Shown piece by piece: positions 1 through 5,244 of a DNA stretch of 5,244 nt. A program made the position numbers and the translations under genes. Origin of the DNA: Lachnospiraceae bacterium (GTDB lineage Bacteria > Bacillota > Clostridia > Lachnospirales > Lachnospiraceae); NCBI GenBank assembly GCA_017463035.1, contig JAFTPY010000281.1, positions 1 through 5,244 on the forward strand, read 5' to 3'. Below the pieces are notes generated by a model. It had not been told where the DNA came from. It made no database searches and worked only from the letters and a program-made list of their open reading frames with translations. Positions within the stretch are counted from its first letter, which is position 1. Every line of letters starts with the position of its first letter.

Positions 1-63
1 ATCTGACACCCTTTCAAACTTTATTAAGACATTAGTAAGAATGAGATTAACGACGATAGCGGA

Positions 64-69
64 AAGGAG
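64..69 (+). promoter_or_regulatory. Ribosome binding site for mnmE
   Basis: AAGGAG lies four bases before ATG 74. The spacing is a little short, but the match is good, and it favours ATG 74 over ATG 41 and over the adjacent GTG 77. Confidence 0.6.
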
Positions 70-73
70 AACC

Positions 74-1447
74 ATGGTGGATACAATCGCTGCAATTTCA
101 ACGGGATTAAGTAATTCCGGTATCAGTATTATACGTGTAAGCGGTCCGGAAACATTTCAGGTGATGGACCGTATTTTCCGCGGAAAGAAGTTTGGTAAGA
201 AATTATCGGAACAGAAAACCCATACCATTCATTATGGATGGATTACAGACGGAGAAGAAATTGTAGACGAGGTTTTGGTTTCCGTGATGCGGGCACCCAA
301 TACTTATACGGCAGAGGATGTGGCCGAAATTAATTGTCACGGCGGAAGTCTTGTAACAAAGAAAGTATTACGTACCGTATTGAAGGCCGGAGCTCGTTTG
401 GCAGAAGCCGGAGAATTTACAAAACGTGCTTTTTTAAACGGTCGTATCGACTTGTCCAAAGCGGAAGCAGTCATGGAAGTCATTCGTGCAAAAAGTGATT
501 TGGCACTGAAAAATTCAATGGCACAGTTACAGGGGAATGTATTAAAGGAAATTTCGGAATTAAGAGAAAAAATGATACATCATACTGCGTTTATCGAAGC
601 GGCGTTGGACGATCCGGAACATATTTCGCTGGAAGGTTTTACAAATGAGTTAAAGGCGAGTATAATAGAAATCAGAGAGCGTCTTTCCCGGTTAATTTCG
701 TCTGCGGAAAACGGAAGAATGTTAAAAGAAGGTATTCGTACCGTCATTCTCGGTAAGCCGAATGTAGGAAAGTCCTCATTAATGAATCTGTTCGCAGGAG
801 AAGAACGGGCTATTGTTACCGATATTGCGGGAACAACGAGAGATACCATCGAAGAAACCGTAACCGTTCGCGGGATTGCTCTTTCGTTAATTGATACCGC
901 AGGTATCCGTTCCACCGAGGATGTGGTTGAAAAAATCGGTGTGGAGAAGGCAAAAAGGGCAGCGCAGGATGCGGATTTAATTTTATATCTGGCAGACGCT
1001 ACCTCAGAAATTACAGAAGACGAAAAAGAGATTTTAGCTTTGATTTCAAATAAAAAGTCTATCATTCTTTTAAATAAAATTGATCTTTGTAAAATTCCGG
1101 ATACTTCTGTATTAGAGGAGCTTACCGGTCAGAAGGTACTTTGTATTTCCGCAAAGGAAGAAGAAGGTTTGGATGCTCTTTATGATACCATTGAAAAAAT
1201 GTTTTTTCAGAAGGAGCTTTCCTATAACGAGGACCTTTATATTACAGGTGAACGTCAAAAGCAGTCTCTTCAAGATGCTTATGATGCCATGGGTAAAGTA
1301 TTGGATAGTATCGAAGCGGAGATGCCGGAGGATTTCTATTCCATTGATTTAATGCAGGGATACGAAAGTCTCGGTGAAATTACCGGTGAATCGGTGGATG
1401 AGGATTTGGTAAATACTATTTTCCGTGAATTTTGTATGGGAAAATAG
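74..1447 (+). CDS. mnmE: tRNA uridine-5-carboxymethylaminomethyl(34) synthesis GTPase MnmE
   Basis: MnmE is a potassium-activated, dimeric cytoplasmic GTPase. With MnmG it installs the (carboxymethyl)aminomethyl group at C5 of wobble U34 in tRNAs that read split codon boxes. The product is 457 aa, normal for the family. The N-terminal folate-binding domain (about residues 1-118) has the DTIAAIST start and NCHGG at 87-91. The helical domain carries AGEFTKRAFLNGRIDLSKAE (112-131) and is split by the G domain. G-domain motifs are P-loop GKPNVGKS (227-234, with Asn230 matching the potassium-ligand Asn), GTTRD (253-257), DTAG (274-277), NKID (334-337) and SAK (359-361). The C-terminus ends CMGK with the conserved catalytic-site Cys453. 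I chose ATG 74 because AAGGAG lies just upstream and the family starts there. An in-frame ATG at 41 would add 11 unconserved residues and has no good ribosome site. It is first of three closely spaced genes. Confidence 0.97.
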   Translation: MVDTIAAISTGLSNSGISIIRVSGPETFQVMDRIFRGKKFGKKLSEQKTHTIHYGWITDGEEIVDEVLVSVMRAPNTYTAEDVAEINCHGGSLVTKKVLRTVLKAGARLAEAGEFTKRAFLNGRIDLSKAEAVMEVIRAKSDLALKNSMAQLQGNVLKEISELREKMIHHTAFIEAALDDPEHISLEGFTNELKASIIEIRERLSRLISSAENGRMLKEGIRTVILGKPNVGKSSLMNLFAGEERAIVTDIAGTTRDTIEETVTVRGIALSLIDTAGIRSTEDVVEKIGVEKAKRAAQDADLILYLADATSEITEDEKEILALISNKKSIILLNKIDLCKIPDTSVLEELTGQKVLCISAKEEEGLDALYDTIEKMFFQKELSYNEDLYITGERQKQSLQDAYDAMGKVLDSIEAEMPEDFYSIDLMQGYESLGEITGESVDEDLVNTIFREFCMGK

Positions 1448-1457
1448 AGAAAAGGAT

Positions 1458-1463
1458 AGAGGA
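1458..1463 (+). promoter_or_regulatory. Ribosome binding site for mnmG
   Basis: AGAGGA, seven bases before ATG 1471, in the 23-base gap after the mnmE stop. It decides the start against the in-frame ATG at 1432 inside mnmE. Confidence 0.7.
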
Positions 1464-1470
1464 CAGAAAG

Positions 1471-3339
1471 ATGGACCAGGTTTATGAAAGCTATGATATT
1501 GCGGTAGTCGGCGCAGGACATGCCGGCTGTGAAGCAGCTCTGGCATGTGCGAGACTTTCTTTTCGTACGGTTTTATTTACGGTAAGCACGGACAGTATTG
1601 CGTTAATGCCGTGTAATCCCAATATCGGCGGTACTTCCAAAGGACATTTGGTGAGAGAAATCGATGCTCTCGGCGGAGAGATGGGAAAAAATATCGACAA
1701 GACCTACATTCAGTCCAAAATGTTAAATAAGTCAAAAGGACCTGCGGTGCATTCCTTACGTGCCCAGGCGGATAAGCAGGATTATTCCCGCGAAATGCGA
1801 CGGGTTTTGGAAAATACCGAAAACCTGGTCATTAAGCAGGCAGAAGTAGCGGAGATTATTACGGAAAATGATTGTATTACAGGAGTAAAGACTGCATCCG
1901 GTGCGATTTATCCGTGTCGTGCGGCAATTCTTTGTACCGGTACTTATCTAAAGGCCCGTTGTATTTATGGTGAAGTCAGTAATTATACCGGACCAAACGG
2001 TTTGCCTGCAGCAAATCATTTGACCGACAGTCTGGTTGCTCACGGAATCGAGATGTATCGGTTCAAAACCGGTACTCCGGCACGTATTGATAAGCGTTCC
2101 ATCGATTTTTCCGTTATGGAGGAGCAGTTCGGTGATGAAAAGGTAGTACCGTTTTCTTTTACTACAGACCCGGATTCTTTAACAAAACCGCAGGTTTCTT
2201 GTTGGTTAGCCTATACAAACGAAGAAACACATGATATTATTAAAAGGAACATTGATCGTTCACCGCTTTACTCCGGTGTCATTCACGGAACAGGTCCGCG
2301 CTATTGCCCGTCCATTGAGGATAAGGTAATGAAGTTTGCGGACAAGGACAGGCATCAGATTTTTATTGAACCGGAAGGTAATTATACCAATGAAATGTAT
2401 ATTGCCGGTATGTCCAGCTCCTTGCCGGAAGATGTACAGGTGGCCATGTACCGTTCCGTAAAGGGTATGGAAAATGCACAGATTGTAAGAAATGCTTATG
2501 CCATCGAGTATGACTGTATCAATCCGATGCAGCTGAAGGCCAGCCTGGAGTTTAAGAAAATCAGCGGTTTATTCAGTGGTGGTCAGTTTAACGGCAGCTC
2601 CGGCTACGAAGAGGCTGCGGCACAGGGATTGATTGCGGGGATTAACGCCGCGCGGAAGCTGCAGGGGAAGGAGCCTTTGGTTCTGGACCGTTCCGAAGCC
2701 TACATCGGTGTGTTAATCGATGATTTGGTAACAAAAGAGACTCATGAGCCGTATCGTATGATGACTTCCCGTGCGGAGTATCGTTTGATTTTACGTCAGG
2801 ACAATGCAGATTTGCGTTTGACCAAGTACGGTTACGAAGTGGGTTTGATTTCCGAGGAACGTTATCAAAAGCTTTTAAAGAAGCAGGAGCAAATCGATGC
2901 GGAAATACTTCGTGCAAAGGAAACAACCGTCGGCGGAACAGAGCAGGTTCAGGAGTTGTTAACTGCTCTCGGCAGTACACCGTTAAAATCCGGCAGTACG
3001 TTGGCAGAGCTGATTACGAGACCGGAGCTTACTTATGATATGCTGGCGCCGATTGACAAAAAACGTCCGGAGCTTCCTTACGATGTAACGGAACAGGTAG
3101 AGATTGAGTTAAAATATGAGGGATATATACGTCGTCAGATGAGCCAGGTTGCTCAGTTTAAGAAGATGGAGCATAAACGTATCCCGGCAGATATTGATTA
3201 TGATGCGATACCGTCCATTCGTATCGAGGCCAGACAGAAGTTAAAGCAGGTTCGTCCGGAAAATGTAGGACAGGCTTCCCGAATTTCCGGTGTATCTCCG
3301 GCAGATATTTCGGTGCTTCTGGTATACCTCGGCCGTTAA
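1471..3339 (+). CDS. mnmG: tRNA uridine-5-carboxymethylaminomethyl(34) synthesis enzyme MnmG (GidA)
   Basis: MnmG is the FAD- and NADH-dependent partner of MnmE in modifying tRNA wobble uridine; it acts in the cytoplasm as a dimer. The product is 622 aa, typical for the long (bacterial MnmG, not TrmFO) form. Residues 9-20 hold the Rossmann dinucleotide-binding motif with GAGHAG (14-19). CNPNIGG follows at 48-54 with a conserved Cys. The first GidA signature GPRYCPSIEDK is at 275-285, with catalytic Cys279. The second, GGQFNGSSGYEEAAAQG, is at 370-386. The TSRAEYRLILR block (432-442) and DNADLRLT (444-451) follow. The C-terminal helical domain, which contacts MnmE and tRNA, ends in RISGVSPADISVLLVYLGR. 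ATG 1471 has AGAGGA seven bases upstream and gives the usual N-terminus. An in-frame ATG at 1432 lies inside the end of mnmE and adds 13 unconserved residues. The gap to mnmE is 23 bases, so co-transcription is likely. Confidence 0.97.
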   Translation: MDQVYESYDIAVVGAGHAGCEAALACARLSFRTVLFTVSTDSIALMPCNPNIGGTSKGHLVREIDALGGEMGKNIDKTYIQSKMLNKSKGPAVHSLRAQADKQDYSREMRRVLENTENLVIKQAEVAEIITENDCITGVKTASGAIYPCRAAILCTGTYLKARCIYGEVSNYTGPNGLPAANHLTDSLVAHGIEMYRFKTGTPARIDKRSIDFSVMEEQFGDEKVVPFSFTTDPDSLTKPQVSCWLAYTNEETHDIIKRNIDRSPLYSGVIHGTGPRYCPSIEDKVMKFADKDRHQIFIEPEGNYTNEMYIAGMSSSLPEDVQVAMYRSVKGMENAQIVRNAYAIEYDCINPMQLKASLEFKKISGLFSGGQFNGSSGYEEAAAQGLIAGINAARKLQGKEPLVLDRSEAYIGVLIDDLVTKETHEPYRMMTSRAEYRLILRQDNADLRLTKYGYEVGLISEERYQKLLKKQEQIDAEILRAKETTVGGTEQVQELLTALGSTPLKSGSTLAELITRPELTYDMLAPIDKKRPELPYDVTEQVEIELKYEGYIRRQMSQVAQFKKMEHKRIPADIDYDAIPSIRIEARQKLKQVRPENVGQASRISGVSPADISVLLVYLGR

Positions 3340-3351
3340 AAATATAGAAAC

Positions 3352-3357
3352 AGAGGA
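3352..3357 (+). promoter_or_regulatory. Ribosome binding site for rsmG
   Basis: AGAGGA, seven bases before ATG 3365. It has the same sequence and spacing as the mnmG site and rules against the in-frame ATG at 3290. Confidence 0.7.
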
Positions 3358-3364
3358 AAAAAAC

Positions 3365-4081
3365 ATGCGGGATAATTCGATACTGGTAAAAGGAGCGGAA
3401 AAAATCGGAATCGTATTAAGCGAGAAACAGCAGCAGCAGTTCGAAGCTTATTACGACTATTTGGTTGCGCAAAATGAGGTAATGAATCTGACCGCAATTA
3501 CCGAATATGAAGAGGTGCTTTGTAAGCACTTTTTGGATAGTTTGTTTGCGGCAAAGAAGATTCATGATTTTCAAGGAAAAAAGATACTGGATTTAGGTAC
3601 CGGTGCGGGATTTCCGGGGATTCCTTTAAAAATTGCTTTTCCGGAAACAGAATTTGTACTGATGGATTCTCTGAATAAGAGAATTTCATTCTTAAACAGA
3701 GTGATAGAATTATTGGATTTAAAAAACATTACAGCAATCCACGGCAGAGCGGAGGAAGCAGGAAGAACCGCAGAATATCGGGAGCAATTTGATTATTGTG
3801 TATCCAGAGCGGTAGCCAGACTGGCAAGTCTGTCGGAATTTTGTATTCCTTTTGTAAAGCCGGGCGGATATTTTTTATCCTACAAAGCGGGAGACTGCAA
3901 GGAAGAATGTGATGAGGCTAAAAATGCAATCAAGATTTTAGGCGGAAAATTAATTCATGCCGAGGAGGATTGTCTGCCGGATACGGATATTACACGAACC
4001 TTTGTGGTAATCCGAAAGGAAAAGAACACTCCGGAAAAATATCCGAGAGGTCAGGGAAAACCGTTAAAGCAACCGTTATAG
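3365..4081 (+). CDS. rsmG: 16S rRNA (guanine(527)-N(7))-methyltransferase RsmG (GidB)
   Basis: RsmG is an S-adenosylmethionine-dependent methyltransferase that makes m7G at position 527 (E. coli numbering) of 16S rRNA. In several bacteria its loss gives low-level streptomycin resistance. The product is 238 aa, the usual length. Visible features are the N-terminal MNLTAIT (40-46) and KHFLDSL (54-60) blocks, and SAM-binding motif I, DLGTGAGFPGIPL, at 76-88. The acidic end of the next strand is VLMDSLNKR (98-106). Also present are VSRAVA (146-151) with the conserved Arg148, and the C-terminal KYPR (225-228) followed by the basic GKPLKQPL tail. ATG 3365 is chosen: AGAGGA is seven bases upstream, and the product begins where the family does. 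An in-frame ATG at 3290 would overlap mnmG by 50 bases and add 25 unconserved residues. The gap after mnmG is 25 bases, so it is probably the third gene of the operon. Confidence 0.96.
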   Translation: MRDNSILVKGAEKIGIVLSEKQQQQFEAYYDYLVAQNEVMNLTAITEYEEVLCKHFLDSLFAAKKIHDFQGKKILDLGTGAGFPGIPLKIAFPETEFVLMDSLNKRISFLNRVIELLDLKNITAIHGRAEEAGRTAEYREQFDYCVSRAVARLASLSEFCIPFVKPGGYFLSYKAGDCKEECDEAKNAIKILGGKLIHAEEDCLPDTDITRTFVVIRKEKNTPEKYPRGQGKPLKQPL

Positions 4082-4097
4082 GATGAAATACTTCAAC

Positions 4098-4123
4098 ATC
4101 AATTGTTTCTCCGGAACATTGAT
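4098..4123. promoter_or_regulatory. Imperfect inverted repeat with parS-like arms (possible degenerate parS, or a hairpin)
   Basis: Located 17 bases after the rsmG stop. Arms ATCAA (4098-4102) and TGTTTC (4104-4109) face GGAACA (4113-4118) and TTGAT (4119-4123) across a TCC loop. This gives 11 pairs (one T-G) with a single bulged T. The inner arms TGTTTC and GGAACA equal the outer six bases on each side of a known parS variant, TGTTTCACGTGGAACA. The centre here is TCC instead of ACGT, so it is one base short and lacks the CACGTG core. As RNA it could fold, but only three T follow the stem, so it is a poor intrinsic terminator. A protein-binding palindrome, a decayed parS or a weak attenuator are all possible. 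Confidence 0.35.
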
Positions 4124-4152
4124 TTGTATGGAAGCGAACGAATCAGAAAAGG

Positions 4153-4157
4153 AAGGA
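4153..4157 (+). promoter_or_regulatory. Ribosome binding site for the GNAT gene
   Basis: AAGGA within a purine-rich run (4147-4157), seven bases before ATG 4165. It supports this start. Confidence 0.6.
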
Positions 4158-4164
4158 TACAGGA

Positions 4165-4638
4165 ATGATTTGCGGAAGATATTATTTAGGATTGGATCAT
4201 ATGGATGAGATTGCACCGATTCGTCGTGAGGTGTTCGGAAAAGAACAAGGTTGGTCTGACGATATTCTCTTTGATGAAACGGATGAAACAGCAGTTCAAG
4301 CTGTTGTATATAAAGATATTAACAGGACAATACCGGTAGGTGTTGGTCGTCTCCATGTGCTGACTGCGGAAGGAGACTTTAAAATCGGTCGTATTGCTGT
4401 AAAACAAGAGGAGCGTGGACAAGGGTACGGTGATTTTATCGTGCGTATGCTTGTGGATAAGGGTTTACTCATGGGCGCTGACCGTGTATTAGTCGGAGCG
4501 CAACCTCATGCAATTCCGTTCTATGAAAAAATCGGGTTCCGTTCTATCGGTGAAACCTATACCGAAGCTGGAATTGTTCATACTGTCATGGAAATCAGAC
4601 AAAACACAATTTGCAAAGCCTGTCAGGGACATCATTAA
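4165..4638 (+). CDS. GNAT family N-acetyltransferase (ElaA/YjcF-like)
   Basis: A 157-aa single-domain acetyltransferase of the Gcn5-related (GNAT) fold, which transfers acetyl from acetyl-CoA to an amine. Substrate unknown. The N-terminal stretch IRREVFGKEQGWSDDILFDE resembles the ElaA/YjcF-type subgroup, where a VF-x-x-EQG motif precedes an acidic FDE. The acetyl-CoA pyrophosphate loop (R/Q-x-x-G-x-G/A) is RGQGYG at 84-89, after strand KIGRIAVK (73-80). Motif B is AIPFYEKIGF at 116-125, with the usual Tyr120. The C-terminal strand HTVMEI is at 139-144. After the fold comes a short CKACQGHH tail. ATG 4165 has AAGGA seven bases upstream. It sits 83 bases after rsmG, separated by the palindrome at 4098-4123, and 41 bases before the kinase gene, so it may be co-transcribed with the kinase. 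Glutamine codons are 6 CAA to 1 CAG, unlike the upstream operon. Family call is firm; function is not known. Confidence 0.9.
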   Translation: MICGRYYLGLDHMDEIAPIRREVFGKEQGWSDDILFDETDETAVQAVVYKDINRTIPVGVGRLHVLTAEGDFKIGRIAVKQEERGQGYGDFIVRMLVDKGLLMGADRVLVGAQPHAIPFYEKIGFRSIGETYTEAGIVHTVMEIRQNTICKACQGHH

Positions 4639-4666
4639 CGGAAAGCAAAGAGAAATCGGAGTACAT

Positions 4667-4672
4667 AGGAGG
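4667..4672 (+). promoter_or_regulatory. Strong ribosome binding site for the histidine kinase gene
   Basis: AGGAGG, extended to AGGAGGTG at 4667-4674, a near-complete match to the anti-Shine-Dalgarno sequence. There is no ATG at the proper distance, so it points to TTG 4680 (7-base spacer) or GTG 4677 (4-base spacer). A strong site behind a weak start codon is the main evidence for the gene start. Confidence 0.8.
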
Positions 4673-4679
4673 TGTAGTG

Positions 4680-5244
4680 TTGGAAAAACAAAATATTACA
4701 ACAGAAGATGCAATTCGATTTCTTGATGTGTTGGAAACCGAAAATGAAGAGGAACTTTCAAGGATTATAGGAGCAATACAAGATGTAGAGCAGAAAATGC
4801 GTGAAGTGGAGTATTCTCTTCAAGAGTACGATCAAAAACAAGACTCTAATATGAATTTTTTCTCTCCTGTAGGGGTTTACGAAGAGGGAGAAGAAAAAAG
4901 AGAGTTGTTACGTACATCGGAGCAGTTAAAAGAGGAATTACCTAAACTTAGCGATAAATTAGAACAATATAAATATCGCAAAGAACAGATACAATTTATA
5001 CGTAATTCTTTTCTTCTCGCATCGGAACAGAAAAAAGCAGAAGAAGGTAAGCCGACAATTACTGCAGCTGATTCAGAGACGGTAGTTTTGGACAAAGAGA
5101 AGGGATTGCACATTTTAGAGTCCCAAGAACATGACCGTAACAGGATTGCAAGGGATTTACATGATTCTTCTGTACAGAGTTTGACGGCACTGGTTCATAA
5201 GACGGAGCTTTGTATTCGTTTGATTGATATGGATACGATTCGGG
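4680..5244 (+). CDS. Sensor histidine kinase, DegS/LiaS-like (HisKA_3 class), N-terminal 188 codons; cut by window edge
   Basis: The frame is open from TTG 4680 to the window end, 188 codons, with no stop. The start lacks ATG: AGGAGG at 4667-4672 is followed by GTG 4677 and TTG 4680 in the same frame. TTG has the better spacing (7 bases against 4), so I prefer it, but GTG is possible. No hydrophobic segment is seen, so the protein appears cytoplasmic. Residues about 17-57 and 68-122 are rich in Glu, Lys, Gln and Leu, consistent with a coiled-coil sensor region like that of DegS. The dimerisation and phosphoacceptor box is RNRIARDLHDSSVQSL (153-168), with His161 as phospho-acceptor and Gln166 in the H-D-x3-Q phosphatase motif of HisKA_3 kinases. 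The ATPase domain lies beyond the window. By family rule a NarL/FixJ-type response regulator is expected nearby. The signal sensed is unknown. Confidence 0.87.
   Translation, partial: MEKQNITTEDAIRFLDVLETENEEELSRIIGAIQDVEQKMREVEYSLQEYDQKQDSNMNFFSPVGVYEEGEEKRELLRTSEQLKEELPKLSDKLEQYKYRKEQIQFIRNSFLLASEQKKAEEGKPTITAADSETVVLDKEKGLHILESQEHDRNRIARDLHDSSVQSLTALVHKTELCIRLIDMDTIR

Noticed and set aside
3..40. A possible promoter before mnmE (CTGACA at 3-8), and the tail of an upstream gene ending at TAG 33-35.
   Set aside because: No -10 box lies at a proper distance from CTGACA. The ten codons before the TAG match nothing I recognise. Too little sequence to call either.
580..1065. A 161-codon open frame on the - strand inside mnmE.
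   Set aside because: It is antisense to conserved G-domain coding sequence, its product is Ser/Ile-rich and family-less, and no - strand ribosome site was seen. It is a shadow frame.
2642..2980. A 112-codon open frame on the - strand inside mnmG.
   Set aside because: It mirrors the conserved TSRAEYRL region of mnmG; its composition and lack of motifs fit a shadow frame.
3358..3364. AAAAAAC, a slippery-heptamer-like run.
   Set aside because: It lies in the untranslated gap before the rsmG start, so it cannot act as a frameshift site; it is simply an A-rich ribosome-site spacer.
4098..4125. A rho-independent terminator after rsmG.
   Set aside because: The stem is AT-rich with a bulge and only three T follow, so a strong terminator is not supported; the parS-like reading is listed instead.
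4083..4208. A 41-codon + strand frame starting one base after the rsmG stop and running into the GNAT gene.
   Set aside because: It has no ribosome binding site, shows no recognisable motif, overlaps the well-supported GNAT start, and contains the inverted repeat. Most likely chance.
4611..4639. A promoter for the kinase gene, TTGCAA followed 17 bases later by ATTAAC.
   Set aside because: The -10 element matches the consensus at only three of six positions and lies within the end of the GNAT coding region.
4508..4726. A 72-codon + strand frame overlapping the end of the GNAT gene and the start of the kinase gene.
   Set aside because: It is out of frame with both supported genes, has a low-complexity basic product, and has no ribosome site of its own.

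Overview
The window looks like chromosomal DNA from a low-to-moderate-GC Firmicute, most likely a Clostridia/Lachnospiraceae-type bacterium. This rests on the gene order mnmE-mnmG-rsmG, on AGGAGG-type ribosome binding sites and on the flavour of the proteins. It is an inference; no search was run. In Firmicutes this gene trio normally lies close to the replication origin, between the rpmH-rnpA-yidC-jag block and parA/parB (soj/spo0J).

Layout, all on the + strand. Positions 1-73 are a leader with no recognisable gene. mnmE (74-1447), mnmG (1471-3339) and rsmG (3365-4081) follow with gaps of 23 and 25 bases, which suggests one transcript. An 83-base spacer then carries an imperfect inverted repeat whose two arms match the outer six bases of known parS sites, but whose centre is wrong and one base short. 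After it come a GNAT acetyltransferase (4165-4638), a 41-base gap and the first 188 codons of a DegS/LiaS-like cytoplasmic sensor histidine kinase (4680 to the window edge), which probably starts at TTG behind a strong AGGAGG.

MnmE and MnmG form the complex that modifies the wobble uridine (U34) of several tRNAs. RsmG methylates 16S rRNA at the conserved G527 position. The first half is therefore a translation-fidelity operon. The second half is accessory: an acetyltransferase of unknown substrate and the start of a probable two-component system. Glutamine codon choice changes clearly between the two halves: CAA is 2 of 27 in mnmG, but 6 of 7 in the GNAT gene and 8 of 13 in the kinase. This suggests that the accessory genes have a different history or expression level.

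I found no mobile element, CRISPR array, RNA gene, riboswitch or convincing intrinsic terminator. No clearly new system is visible. The items most worth a second look are the parS-like palindrome, the codon-use boundary and the kinase that runs off the edge.
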